From positions 226,001-290,000 of the forward strand of contig NZ_CTDX01000014.1 of the NCBI RefSeq assembly GCF_001375515.1: a stretch of 64,000 nucleotides of DNA, written 5' to 3'. The position numbers and the translations under genes were made by a program. Below the pieces are notes generated by a model. That model was given only the letters and a program-made list of their open reading frames with translations, searched no databases and was not told the DNA's origin. This DNA comes from Bacillus kwashiorkori (GTDB lineage Bacteria > Bacillota > Bacilli > Bacillales > Caldibacillaceae). Positions 1 through 8,994 of the stretch are shown piece by piece (position 1 is the first letter of the stretch; every line of letters begins with the position of its first letter).

Positions 1-229
1 AATATTAATAAAAATATTTAGTCCTCCTGAAAATATGGATAGTAGGTTCACCTTGTTATTTACTGACAAAGACAAATTGCAATCGATTTTTCAAAGGGGA
101 TTTTTGCTTTTGTTAACAGAAGTGTTTTTAGTAAAAGAAACAACTTACAGGTTGAAAAATTTCCCAATAATAGCAAAGAATAGTGAAAATTTCAACTTAA
201 CTAGAAATGATAGGTAATCTTTTTTTGTA

Positions 230-258
230 TTGCTTGAAAGCGAAACCTTTGTTATATT
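230..258 (+). promoter_or_regulatory. Sigma-A promoter of the alpha-galactosidase gene with overlapping operator/cre-like site
   Basis: TTGCTT (230-235), a 17-base spacer and TATATT (253-258) form a plausible sigma-A promoter about 145 bases before the gene. The spacer holds TGAAAGCGAAACCT (235-248), which fits 12 of 14 positions of the CcpA cre consensus. It also holds AAACCTTTG (243-251), the complement of the CAAAGGTTT core in the msm-type operon promoter at 5882-5890. Regulation by CcpA and/or the LacI-family protein is inferred. The rest of 1-403 shows no supported gene. Confidence 0.5.
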
Positions 259-403
259 AAGTAGTAAATAATTAGTTAATTTTACTAAAAATCAACTATT
301 TATTCATGAACATAAAAATGAAGTCATCAGGCAATGGGATTTTTCTATTTATCGGTTGGAAAGGTTCAATTACTGTCTCATTGCAATAGATAGGAGTGTT
401 ATT

Positions 404-2590
404 ATGGGAATTCAGTTTGATGAGAAAAAAAGAATTTTTCATTTGCAAGCAAAAGATACGAGTTATGTAATGGAAGTTGTTCGGGATGGTTTCCTCATTC
501 ACTTGTACTGGGGTAAGAAAATTAATTCATATAATCAACCTAATCCAGTCCAATTGTTAGACAGGGGTTTTTCAGGAAATCCATACAAGGAGGATCGCAC
601 TTTTTCATTAGATACTTTACCGCAAGAATATCCACAGTTCGGCAATACAGATTACCGAAAACCTGCGTATCAAATTCAATTAGAAAACGGCTCCACGATT
701 TCCGATCTGCGATATACATCCCATGAAGTTTATCGTGGCAAACCGAAACTGGAAGGCATGCCTGCAACATATGCGAATGAAACAGAAGCTGAAACTTTAG
801 CAATTACAATGGAAGATGCGCTGACGGGGTTACATGTTATATTAAACTATACTGTTTTTGACCAATATAATGTCATTACTCGTTCCGTTCGCTTTATCAA
901 TAATGGCCAGGAATCTATTAAGTTGTTACGGGCATTAAGTAGTTCTATTGATTTTCATGATGCTGACTTTGACTTTTTGCATTTACACGGAGCCCATAAC
1001 CGTGAGAGATTTATCGAACGGGCACCACTTCGACCTGGTATTCAATCCATTGAAAGTTCTCGCGGGGCAAGTAGTCATCAACATAATCCGTTCTTTGCTT
1101 TACTAAGAAAGGATGCGACAGAATTTGCTGGTGAAGTTTTTGGATTTAATTTTGTCTATAGTGGAAACTTCTTAGGACAAATTGAAGTCGATCAATTTGC
1201 CAATAGCCGAGTGATGATGGGAATTAATCCTTTTGATTTTAGTTGGTTATTACAGCCTGGCGATTCTTTCCAAACACCAGAAGTTGTCATGGTATATTCC
1301 GACTCAGGACTTGGGGATATGTCCAGAACTTATCATGACCTTTATCGAGAGCATTTGCTCCGTGGTCAACATAAGCAGAAGGAACGTCCGATTTTAGTTA
1401 ATAACTGGGAAGCTACCTACTTTGATTTTAATGAGGAGAAAATCCTCGACATTGCAAAAACAGGGAAAGAATTAGGAATGGAACTTTTCGTTTTGGATGA
1501 TGGTTGGTTCGGCAAACGTGATGATGATACAACTTCATTAGGTGATTGGATTGTCGATCAAAGAAAGTTGCCAAATGGATTAAATACTCTTGCCAATCAA
1601 ATTAATGATATGGGTATGCAATTTGGGCTTTGGTTTGAACCGGAGATGATTTCTGTAGAAAGTGATTTATACCGTGAACATCCCGATTGGTGTCTCCATG
1701 TGCCAGGACGTAATCGTTCAGAAAGCCGCAATCAATTAGTTTTAGATTTATCAAGAGATGATGTTTGTGAAGAAATTACTAAACAGATTAGTAATATATT
1801 GGCTAGTGCTCCAATAACTTATGTGAAATGGGATATGAATAGACATATGACAGAAGTTGGTTCTGCACTGTTACCAGCGGAAAGACAAAGAGAAACAGCC
1901 CATCGTTATATGCTCAATTTGTATAAAATGTTAGAAGAGATTACAACAAACTTCCCTCATATTTTATTTGAAAGTTGCTCAGGTGGCGGTGGCCGCTTTG
2001 ACCCAGGGATGCTCTATTATATGCCACAAACATGGACAAGTGATAATACGGATGCAGTTTCCCGATTAAAAATCCAATATGGAACTAGTTTAGTTTATCC
2101 AATTGTGACAATCGGTGCGCACGTTTCAGCGGTTCCTAATCACCAAGTTCATCGTATCACCTCATTAAAAATGCGCGGTGATGTGGCAATGTCAGGTAAC
2201 TTTGGCTATGAGTTAGATTTAACGAAAATGACTACTGAAGAAAAAGAAATCGTCAAGGAACAAACAGCCCACTATAAAAAAATTCGTAAGCTAGTTCAGT
2301 ACGGTGACTTTTACCGCTTATTAAGTCCATTCGAAGGAAATGACACTGCTTGGCTATTTACTAATAAAGAAAAGTCGGAAGCAATCGTTTCTTATTACCG
2401 TGTATTAGCTGAACCAGCAGCACCAACGAAAGTGTTAAAACTTGATGGAATCGACGTAACGAAACAATATCAGTTAGTAGGCACTGATAAAATTTTCGGT
2501 GGTGATGAGTTAACATATGTAGGAATTAATATCCCTATAGAACTAGAAGGTGATTTCCAAAGTTACGTCTGGCATTTTCAAGCCATTTAA
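404..2590 (+). CDS. GH36 alpha-galactosidase (cytoplasmic)
   Basis: The 728-residue protein hydrolyses terminal alpha-1,6-galactosides such as melibiose, raffinose and stachyose. The order is an N-terminal beta-supersandwich, a (beta/alpha)8 barrel and a C-terminal beta domain. The nucleophile is Asp477 in KWDMNR and the acid/base is Asp547 in SDNTD; glycine-rich CSGGGGR follows the barrel strand. These positions agree within one residue with Geobacillus AgaA as I recall it. There is no signal peptide, so the substrate must be imported. I chose the ATG at 404 because AGGAG lies at 392-396; an upstream in-frame start at 356 lacks a ribosome site. It is separated from the operon at 5.9-16.8 kb by selO and lacI but shares a promoter motif with it. 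Confidence 0.95.
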   Translation: MGIQFDEKKRIFHLQAKDTSYVMEVVRDGFLIHLYWGKKINSYNQPNPVQLLDRGFSGNPYKEDRTFSLDTLPQEYPQFGNTDYRKPAYQIQLENGSTISDLRYTSHEVYRGKPKLEGMPATYANETEAETLAITMEDALTGLHVILNYTVFDQYNVITRSVRFINNGQESIKLLRALSSSIDFHDADFDFLHLHGAHNRERFIERAPLRPGIQSIESSRGASSHQHNPFFALLRKDATEFAGEVFGFNFVYSGNFLGQIEVDQFANSRVMMGINPFDFSWLLQPGDSFQTPEVVMVYSDSGLGDMSRTYHDLYREHLLRGQHKQKERPILVNNWEATYFDFNEEKILDIAKTGKELGMELFVLDDGWFGKRDDDTTSLGDWIVDQRKLPNGLNTLANQINDMGMQFGLWFEPEMISVESDLYREHPDWCLHVPGRNRSESRNQLVLDLSRDDVCEEITKQISNILASAPITYVKWDMNRHMTEVGSALLPAERQRETAHRYMLNLYKMLEEITTNFPHILFESCSGGGGRFDPGMLYYMPQTWTSDNTDAVSRLKIQYGTSLVYPIVTIGAHVSAVPNHQVHRITSLKMRGDVAMSGNFGYELDLTKMTTEEKEIVKEQTAHYKKIRKLVQYGDFYRLLSPFEGNDTAWLFTNKEKSEAIVSYYRVLAEPAAPTKVLKLDGIDVTKQYQLVGTDKIFGGDELTYVGINIPIELEGDFQSYVWHFQAI

Positions 2591-2674
2591 AGAAATTTGC
2601 CTATTTTTTATTTAAAAGTTCAACTAAATAAAAAAGTTTGATTTATACAAGTGCCATTCCCCAAATTGTGGAGT

Positions 2675-2715
2675 AAAGGACATTTTGATGATCATATCTC
2701 ATTGAAATGTCCTTT
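2675..2715. terminator. Perfect 11-bp hairpin downstream of the alpha-galactosidase gene
   Basis: AAAGGACATTT (2675-2685) pairs exactly with AAATGTCCTTT (2705-2715) across a 19-base loop. Only a short T stretch follows, so termination may be weak. A clearer terminator lies 42 bases downstream. Confidence 0.5.
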
Positions 2716-2756
2716 GTTTTGCGATAACAGCTCTTATAGTAAAATATCTTGCTAAT

Positions 2757-2791
2757 CTGTCCCTTATAAGTTGATGTAAGGGACAGTTTTT
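2757..2791 (+). terminator. Rho-independent terminator
   Basis: CTGTCCCTTA (2757-2766) pairs perfectly with TAAGGGACAG (2777-2786), followed by TTTTT. It ends the alpha-galactosidase transcript. Apart from this and the preceding hairpin, I see nothing else in the 2591-2965 gap. Confidence 0.85.
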
Positions 2792-2965
2792 GTATTGAAC
2801 CTTACGAGTAAATAAATTTATCAACTATCATCAAAATATGGTAATGTGGTGATTGAATAATTAAACCAACCGTTACGATTACATTTTTCCCCAACATAAA
2901 TAATAAATAATTTCATATAGGAAAGTCGAAACTAATTGCAGTTTAATAAAGGAAAGGGGGATTTG

Positions 2966-4414
2966 ATGATAAATTTCCATTTTGATGCTAGTTATGTAAG
3001 TTTGCCAAGTATATTCTATTCATTTGTGAAACCGACACCAGTCCAATCACCTCGATTATTAAAACTCAATAAAACTCTTGCACAGGAGCTCGGTTTGAAT
3101 GAAAAACTGGTGCAAACCGATGAAAGTGTTGCAATATTTGCAGGCAACTTAATACCACCAAATGCGGATCCGATTGCACAAGCATATGCAGGTCATCAGT
3201 TCGGTCATTTTACAATGCTCGGGGATGGCCGGGCGATCTTACTTGGAGAACATATAACACCAGACAAGAAACGAGTTGACATCCAATTAAAAGGAGCTGG
3301 TAGAACTCCATACTCGCGAGGTGGTGATGGTCGAGCAGCCCTTGGTCCGATGCTTCGCGAGTATATCATTAGCGAAGCGATGCACGCACTACGTATTCCG
3401 ACGAGTAGAAGTTTAGCTGTCGTTTCCACAGGTGAACCTGTTTTTCGAGAAACAGAGTTTGCAGGCGCCATTTTAACAAGAATTGCGTCAAGTCATTTGC
3501 GTGTCGGTACTTTCCAATATGCAGCAAATTGGGGGGAAATCTCCGAGTTAAAACAGTTAGCAGACTATACAATAAAGAGACATTATCCTATTGAAGATAA
3601 AGAAGAAAATCCGTATCTTGCACTATTACGAGCTGTCATCGATCGGCAAGCAGAGTTAATCGCTAAATGGCAATTAGTCGGATTCATTCACGGAGTAATG
3701 AATACAGATAATATGACAATAAGTGGTGAAACGATCGATTATGGACCTTGTGCTTTTATGGATGCGTATGATGTGAAGACCGTATTCAGTTCTATCGATT
3801 ATGAAGGAAGATATGCTTACGGAAATCAACCGTATATTGGTGGGTGGAATTTAACCCGTTTTGCGGAGACTTTGATTCCGTTACTTCATGAAGATGAAAA
3901 GCGAGCTATTGAACTAGCGCAAGGAGCCTTATCTGAGTATGCAGTTTTATTTGAAAGGTATTGGCTTCAAGGGTGGAGAGCAAAATTAGGAATCTATAAT
4001 GAAGAAGCGGATGATAAAAATTTAATTAAAGATTTGCTTGAAATAATGCAAAATATGCGTGCGGATTTTACAAATACTTTATTAAGTTTAACTTTTGGTG
4101 AGATGGACGAAGGACTAACTAATAGTAAAGCGTTTGTAAGTTGGCATAAAAGATGGGAACAGCGGATTAGCCGGCAAAATAAATCAAGTGCTGAAATTAC
4201 TGAATTGATGAAAAATAACAACCCAGCAGTGATTCCTCGCAATCATCGTGTGGAGGAGGCTCTAGAGGCAGCAGTGAATGAGGGGGATTATTGTGTCATG
4301 GATAAACTTCTCGCTGTATTAAGGAATCCATTTGCACATTTGGATGATCAAAAGGAATATGCTCAACCAGCAAAACCATCAAAAATTCCTTATCGTACTT
4401 TTTGTGGTACATAA
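2966..4414 (+). CDS. selO: Protein adenylyltransferase SelO (YdiU family)
   Basis: The 482-residue pseudokinase-fold enzyme transfers AMP from ATP to protein Ser/Thr/Tyr residues and is linked to redox stress in characterised members. Family signatures visible are the glycine-rich [19 protein letters not shown] near residue 110, the TSRSLAVV stretch and the metal-binding HGVMNTDN plus DYGPCAFMD segments near residues 245-275. The C-terminus ends YRTFCGT, with Cys where eukaryotic SelO carries selenocysteine. The ATG at 2966 has AAGGGGG at 2954-2960; an upstream TTG at 2936 has no ribosome site. It appears monocistronic and is probably unrelated to the flanking sugar genes. Confidence 0.93.
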   Translation: MINFHFDASYVSLPSIFYSFVKPTPVQSPRLLKLNKTLAQELGLNEKLVQTDESVAIFAGNLIPPNADPIAQAYAGHQFGHFTMLGDGRAILLGEHITPDKKRVDIQLKGAGRTPYSRGGDGRAALGPMLREYIISEAMHALRIPTSRSLAVVSTGEPVFRETEFAGAILTRIASSHLRVGTFQYAANWGEISELKQLADYTIKRHYPIEDKEENPYLALLRAVIDRQAELIAKWQLVGFIHGVMNTDNMTISGETIDYGPCAFMDAYDVKTVFSSIDYEGRYAYGNQPYIGGWNLTRFAETLIPLLHEDEKRAIELAQGALSEYAVLFERYWLQGWRAKLGIYNEEADDKNLIKDLLEIMQNMRADFTNTLLSLTFGEMDEGLTNSKAFVSWHKRWEQRISRQNKSSAEITELMKNNNPAVIPRNHRVEEALEAAVNEGDYCVMDKLLAVLRNPFAHLDDQKEYAQPAKPSKIPYRTFCGT

Positions 4415-4472
4415 GTGAAAAATTTACTAGTAAAAAATTATCATGTTAAATAATACTACAATTAAAATGGAA

Positions 4473-4534
4473 GGATGGTTTCTCCTACTTTAAGATTAAA
4501 GAGAAGTATGTAAACTACGTGGGAGAAACTATCC
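4473..4534. terminator. Long imperfect hairpin between selO and lacI
   Basis: GGATGGTTTCTCCTAC (4473-4488) pairs with GTGGGAGAAACTATCC (4519-4534), allowing G-T pairs. It lies between convergent genes. No strong T-run follows on either strand, so a terminator role is inferred from position only. Confidence 0.4.
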
Positions 4535-4615
4535 TCAAGTCGATAGCAAAGATAAATAAATACTTAACTAATCCATGAAGTTTAAGGATTTGATATGCGT
4601 TCATCTTATAATTTA

Positions 4616-5626
4616 CTATAGTATTGCGGTTTTTTGCTTTGTAGTCTCTCCTTGAATTAGTTGTACATCAACAATCGTGTTGTTAATCGCTTCAGGGTTT
4701 CTTTCCTCGATTAAGTCTATAAGTGTGTTCACTAACTCGATCGCGATTCTTTCAATCGGTTGCGCAATAGTTGTTAATTTAGGGGTTTGTAGCATTTGAG
4801 TAAAACTATGGTAGTCGTAACCGACAATTTGCAATTGTTCTGGAACTTTTATACCATTTTTTTGCGCGTAAATATACAGTGCATATGCCACTATATCATT
4901 ACTACAGAAAACCCCATCAATATCATGTAACAATGGTGCGACTTCTTTTTCGATAAAATCATAAAAATAATCAAACGTTAATTTGTTCAGCTCCCCTTCT
5001 TTCACTTGATAAGATACTCCGTGCTTCATACTTGTAAGGATAAAGGCATCACCTCTTCGATTAGGCAATGAATCGAATTCTAATGGTCCGGATATATGAA
5101 GTAAATTTTTGCATCCCCGACTAATTAAGTGCTTCGTGGCTATTTCCCCTCCGCTAAAATTATCCGAAGATACATAAGGAAGATTGTTTGACAAAATCCG
5201 GTCAAAGGAAACGATTGGTAAATTGGCTTTTTTATAGTCTTCCACTTCTAACGTGTGACTGCACATAATAATTCCATCTACACGGTTCTGCCTAAGCAGA
5301 CTTAAATAGTTTCCTTCCTTTTCTGCATCCCCTAGCGAATTACATAATAATAATTTGTAATCACGTTCATTTGTGAATAGTTCAATATACTTAATTAAGT
5401 CGGAAAAAAATGGATGATTTGAGTCAGGAACTATAATTCCAATCAAAAACGATTGGTTTTGTTGCAACGCGCGTGCGATTTGATTCGGTTGATAATCAAG
5501 TTCATCCATAGCTTTATATACTTTTTCGCGTGTTTCTTCACTTATATATCCTCTATTGTTAAATACCCGGGATACTGTCGTAACGGAAACACCAGCTCTT
5601 TTAGCAACGTCTTTAATACTAGCCAT
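4616..5626 (-). CDS. LacI-family transcriptional regulator of the raffinose/sucrose locus
   Basis: The 336-residue repressor has an N-terminal LacI helix-turn-helix and hinge (MASIKDVAKRAGVSVTTVSR, residues 1-20) and a periplasmic-binding-protein-like effector domain from about residue 60. It is divergent from the ABC/glycosidase operon at 5933, the usual place for a local regulator of that operon; the effector is probably a raffinose-family sugar, sucrose or a derivative. I placed the start at the ATG at 5626, because CTCCTT at 5634-5639 (AAGGAG on this strand) is seven bases away; a TTG at 5632 would be too close. MsmR, RafR and ScrR types are all possible. Confidence 0.9.
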   Translation of the reverse strand: MASIKDVAKRAGVSVTTVSRVFNNRGYISEETREKVYKAMDELDYQPNQIARALQQNQSFLIGIIVPDSNHPFFSDLIKYIELFTNERDYKLLLCNSLGDAEKEGNYLSLLRQNRVDGIIMCSHTLEVEDYKKANLPIVSFDRILSNNLPYVSSDNFSGGEIATKHLISRGCKNLLHISGPLEFDSLPNRRGDAFILTSMKHGVSYQVKEGELNKLTFDYFYDFIEKEVAPLLHDIDGVFCSNDIVAYALYIYAQKNGIKVPEQLQIVGYDYHSFTQMLQTPKLTTIAQPIERIAIELVNTLIDLIEERNPEAINNTIVDVQLIQGETTKQKTAIL

Positions 5627-5684
5627 AGCCAATCTCCTTTAATTTTTTGTATATCTTTTTAACTTTAGTTTAATATAACTATTG

Positions 5685-5713
5685 TAATTAATAAACAACG
5701 AAGTTTATGTCAA
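5685..5713 (-). promoter_or_regulatory. Promoter of the lacI-family gene with overlapping palindrome
   Basis: On the minus strand TTGACA (5708-5713) is followed after 17 bases by TAATTA (5685-5690). The spacer is almost filled by a palindrome, ATAAAC-AACGAA-GTTTAT (5691-5708), with six-base perfect arms and a central CG. That is typical of LacI-family operators, and autoregulation is inferred. Confidence 0.5.
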
Positions 5714-5866
5714 TCGTTACCACAAAACAATTAAAAAAATCATGAGTAAAAGTGAAAAAAATGAATTATTCTTTATTATTATAGCTTGTTTTCATAAAAT
5801 TAGCCGCTTTAAATATGAATATAAAGCGAATCTATGAAAAATAACAGAAAAAATATATGAAAACGA

Positions 5867-5895
5867 TTGACATATAACTTGCAAAGGTTTACAAT
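5867..5895 (+). promoter_or_regulatory. Strong sigma-A promoter of the sugar operon with LacI-type operator
   Basis: TTGACA (5867-5872), a 17-base spacer and TACAAT (5890-5895) are near-consensus. The imperfect palindrome TTGCAAAGGTTTACAA (5879-5894) overlaps spacer and -10, where a repressor would block polymerase. TGAAAACG just upstream is a cre half-site. These data suggest repression by the divergent LacI-family protein, possibly with CcpA. Confidence 0.75.
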
Positions 5896-5932
5896 TCAAT
5901 TAAAGCAAGAATAAAAAGAAAGAGGGATATAT

Positions 5933-7216
5933 ATGAAAAAATGGATTATTCTATTGTTAAGTATTGTGTTAACGTTTTCCTTAGCGGCTTGTAATCAGTC
6001 AGACAATGGAGGATCAGGGTCGAAGGATAAGACAAAAATCTCCGTGTTAATAGGTAAACCAGAGGTAATAGGTCAGTTTGAAGACATGGTAAAAGAATTT
6101 AACAGCAAACATGATATTGAAGTAACGGTGATTCCATTAGCAGGACAAAATTCGTATGAAAAAATGACTTCTTTATATGCATCGAATAATGCTCCTACTA
6201 TTATGATGATGGCTTCTGAATTTGAAGAGTTTCATGATAAATTATTGGACTTATCGGATCAAGAATGGATTGATCATGCGCAACCTGGAACTTTAGAATT
6301 TATGGAATTGGATGGAAAGTACTATGGTATGCCAACAACAGTTGAGGCATTTGGATTTATTTATAACAAACAAGTGTTAGATGAAGCGGTTGGTGGTAGC
6401 TTTGATCCAGCAACGATTAAAACAAGAAATGATTTAAAAGACTTATTTGACAAAGTAGTAGCGCTTAAAGGGAAAAATGCGATTCATATTTCTCCAATGG
6501 ATTGGTCATTAGGAGCCCATTTTACGAATATTCCGTTTGCTACCCAATCTAATGACAGAGATGCACGTCATCAGTTTTTACAAGATGCAAAGGATGGAAA
6601 GGTTGACTTTGCAGCTAACGAAAAATTCAACGGTTGGTTAGATACATTTGATTTAATGAAAGAATATAACTCTGATAAAGCAGCACCATTAGCTCCACAA
6701 TACGATGCAGGTCCTTTATCTCTTGCAGCAGGTGATGTAGGCTTATGGTTCATGGGTAACTGGGCATATCCAAACATAAAAGAAATTGATGCAGATGGCG
6801 AATACGGTTTCTTACCAGTTCCAATTAGTAATAATCCGGATGACTATGGTAATAGTGAAATTTCTGTAGGTGTTCCATCTTATTGGGTCGTTGATAAATC
6901 CCAATCATCAGAGGCACAACAAAAAGCTGCCCTTGAATTTTTAGACTGGATGGTATTCGGGGAAGGACAAGAAGCGTATATTAAAGAACTGAACTTTATT
7001 CCAGTATTTGACAATATCGAAACAGAGCCAGGTGATTCTGTATCCCGTTCTGTTATGGATTATATGGAAGCAGGAAAAACATTAGAATGGGTTAACACTT
7101 ATTATCCTGCAGACGCATGGCCAGCTATGGCAGCACCAATGCAAAAATACTTGGATAATAAAATCGAAAGAGATGAATTGTTTAAAGACTTTGCAAAATA
7201 TTGGGAAAGTAAATAA
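5933..7216 (+). CDS. Sugar ABC transporter substrate-binding lipoprotein
   Basis: The 427-residue family-1 solute-binding protein captures an oligosaccharide outside the membrane for the two permeases encoded next. A lipoprotein signal is clear: MKKW, a hydrophobic stretch and the lipobox LAAC, with lipidated Cys at residue 20, followed by a Ser/Gly/Asp-rich linker. The body resembles MsmE/maltodextrin-type binding proteins. The start has GAGGG six bases or so upstream. The locus content points to raffinose, stachyose, melibiose, isomaltose or sucrose as ligand, but the sequence alone does not decide. A hairpin after the gene separates it from the permeases. Confidence 0.93.
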   Translation: MKKWIILLLSIVLTFSLAACNQSDNGGSGSKDKTKISVLIGKPEVIGQFEDMVKEFNSKHDIEVTVIPLAGQNSYEKMTSLYASNNAPTIMMMASEFEEFHDKLLDLSDQEWIDHAQPGTLEFMELDGKYYGMPTTVEAFGFIYNKQVLDEAVGGSFDPATIKTRNDLKDLFDKVVALKGKNAIHISPMDWSLGAHFTNIPFATQSNDRDARHQFLQDAKDGKVDFAANEKFNGWLDTFDLMKEYNSDKAAPLAPQYDAGPLSLAAGDVGLWFMGNWAYPNIKEIDADGEYGFLPVPISNNPDDYGNSEISVGVPSYWVVDKSQSSEAQQKAALEFLDWMVFGEGQEAYIKELNFIPVFDNIETEPGDSVSRSVMDYMEAGKTLEWVNTYYPADAWPAMAAPMQKYLDNKIERDELFKDFAKYWESK

Positions 7217-7227
7217 GTTTCATTGGT

Positions 7228-7252
7228 GGGGGTAATCGTCATGATTATCCCC
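7228..7252 (+). promoter_or_regulatory. Intercistronic hairpin after the binding-protein gene
   Basis: GGGGGTAATC (7228-7237) and GATTATCCCC (7243-7252) form a 10-bp stem with a five-base loop and no T-run. A stem at this place usually protects or enriches the upstream binding-protein mRNA relative to the permeases. That role is inferred. Confidence 0.6.
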
Positions 7253-7285
7253 AATCTTAAATTATAAGGTTTTGGAGGCATTAAC

Positions 7286-8170
7286 ATGTATAACGAAAAA
7301 GGGTTTGTAGAAAAATTTAAAGTCGTTGCAATGTTTGCATTGATACCTCTTTTTGCGTTTTTTGTTGTCATCATCGTACCTTTTATTATTGGTATAATCA
7401 TGACTTTTACGAATTCTACTGGTTCGACACTATCACTGCAATTTACAGGATTTGATAATTATATAAGTGCATTTAAGGATACTAATTTTTGGCATTCACT
7501 AGGATTTACTTTTAAATATACAATATTTTCTATCATTTTAACGAATGTTATAGCATTCGGTTTAGCGTTGTTAGTTACTAGTGGACTAAAAGGACAAAAC
7601 CTCTTTCGTTTAGGTTTTTTCACACCTAATTTAATTGGTGGTATTATCCTTGGATTTATTTGGCAATTTATTTTTTCCAGAGTTTTTATCCAAATGGGAC
7701 AATCGCTTAATTTGGAAATATTTTCATCTTCCTGGTTGGCAGATCCTGATAAGGCATTTTGGTCTCTTGTTATAGTTGGAGTATGGCAATCATCTGGTTA
7801 TATGATGTTAATATACATCTCTGGATTAATGGGGATTGAAAGGTCACTGCTTGAATCAGCTACAGTAGAAGGGGCTTCAGCATGGCAACAATTATTAAAA
7901 ATTAAAATACCTCTCATGATACCATCTTTTACAATTTCATTATTTTTGACATTACAAAGAAGCTTCATGGTTTATGATACGAACCTTTCGTTAACTCGTG
8001 GAGGTCCATATCGAGCAACCGAATTAATTTCAATGCATGTTTATAATGAAGCATTTTTATACCAAAATTTCGGACCTGGTCAAGCTAAAGCGTTAATTCT
8101 ATTTATTGTTGTAGCTGCGATTGCTATTACTCAAGTCGGGATTATGAAGAAATTGGAGGTAGAGTCATAA
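7286..8170 (+). CDS. Sugar ABC transporter permease (MsmF/MalF type)
   Basis: The 294-residue integral membrane subunit has about six transmembrane helices, the first at residues 10-35. The cytoplasmic loop that docks the ATPase is visible as ATVEGASAWQQLLKIKIPLM near residues 190-210, matching the EAA motif. The end (ATAATG around 8167) overlaps the start of the second permease by one base, so the two are translationally coupled. Together they form the heterodimeric pore for the lipoprotein at 5933. The operon has no nucleotide-binding subunit. Confidence 0.93.
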   Translation: MYNEKGFVEKFKVVAMFALIPLFAFFVVIIVPFIIGIIMTFTNSTGSTLSLQFTGFDNYISAFKDTNFWHSLGFTFKYTIFSIILTNVIAFGLALLVTSGLKGQNLFRLGFFTPNLIGGIILGFIWQFIFSRVFIQMGQSLNLEIFSSSWLADPDKAFWSLVIVGVWQSSGYMMLIYISGLMGIERSLLESATVEGASAWQQLLKIKIPLMIPSFTISLFLTLQRSFMVYDTNLSLTRGGPYRATELISMHVYNEAFLYQNFGPGQAKALILFIVVAAIAITQVGIMKKLEVES

Positions 8171-8994
8171 TGGGTAGAAAGAAAATAAGAAATATGATTC
8201 TATTTTTAGTTGGACTCGTTTTATCTGTAATATATTTATTTCCGTTTGCATTAGTTATTATCAACTCATTCAAAGAACGAATTGCTATAGTAAAAGACCC
8301 ACTTGGATTGCCGGAAAAATGGAGTTTCGAAAACTATATAGATGCATTTGAAACGATGAAGTTTGGTACCGCATTTATGAATTCATTAATTATTACGGTC
8401 CTCTCCGTTACTTTAATCATTGTCTTTGGGGCGATGTTAGCGTACTTTTTAGTTCGCTGGAAATGGAAAATGAATAAATTTATTTTAATGCTACTAGTTG
8501 CTTCGATGATTATTCCCTTTCAAGCAGTTATGATTCCGTTCGTACAAGTGTACGGAAACTTAAATATGCTCAATAGTAAATGGACCCTTGCCTTTTTCTA
8601 TTTAGGATTTGGAATTAGTCTTGCAACATTTATGTATCACGGTTTTATCAAAAGTATTCCTGTCGAATTGGAAGAGGCAGCAAAAATAGATGGGGCTTCA
8701 AGATTTCAAGTATTTACTCGCATTGTATTTCCAATGTTAGCACCGATTACAACAACAATAGCTATTTTAGATGTGCTATGGATTTGGAATGACTTTTTAT
8801 TACCGTCATTAGTTCTTATATCTGAAGAACAGCGGACAATACCGTTATCAACCTTCTATTTCTTTGGAAAATATACATCTAACTATGGTTCTGCGATGGC
8901 GGCTTTAGTGTTAGCGATTATACCAGTATTAATCTTTTACTTAGCTGCACAAAAACAAATTATTCGTGGTGTTATGGAAGGAAGTATTAAGTAG
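8170..8994 (+). CDS. Sugar ABC transporter permease (MsmG/MalG type)
   Basis: The 274-residue subunit has about six transmembrane helices and the EAA-type loop EEAAKIDGASRFQVFTRIVFP near residues 165-185. It starts on the last base of the previous permease gene and its TAG stop directly abuts the ATG of the glucosidase gene at 8995, so the three are tightly coupled. It is the CUT1 partner of the preceding permease, importing di- and oligosaccharides without phosphorylating them. The energising ATPase is not in this window; the shared MsmX/MsmK type is the likely partner. Confidence 0.93.
   Translation: MGRKKIRNMILFLVGLVLSVIYLFPFALVIINSFKERIAIVKDPLGLPEKWSFENYIDAFETMKFGTAFMNSLIITVLSVTLIIVFGAMLAYFLVRWKWKMNKFILMLLVASMIIPFQAVMIPFVQVYGNLNMLNSKWTLAFFYLGFGISLATFMYHGFIKSIPVELEEAAKIDGASRFQVFTRIVFPMLAPITTTIAILDVLWIWNDFLLPSLVLISEEQRTIPLSTFYFFGKYTSNYGSAMAALVLAIIPVLIFYLAAQKQIIRGVMEGSIK

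Noticed and set aside
35..217. 60-codon open frame at the left edge
   Set aside because: No ribosome binding site, no recognisable motif, and the composition is like the surrounding non-coding DNA.
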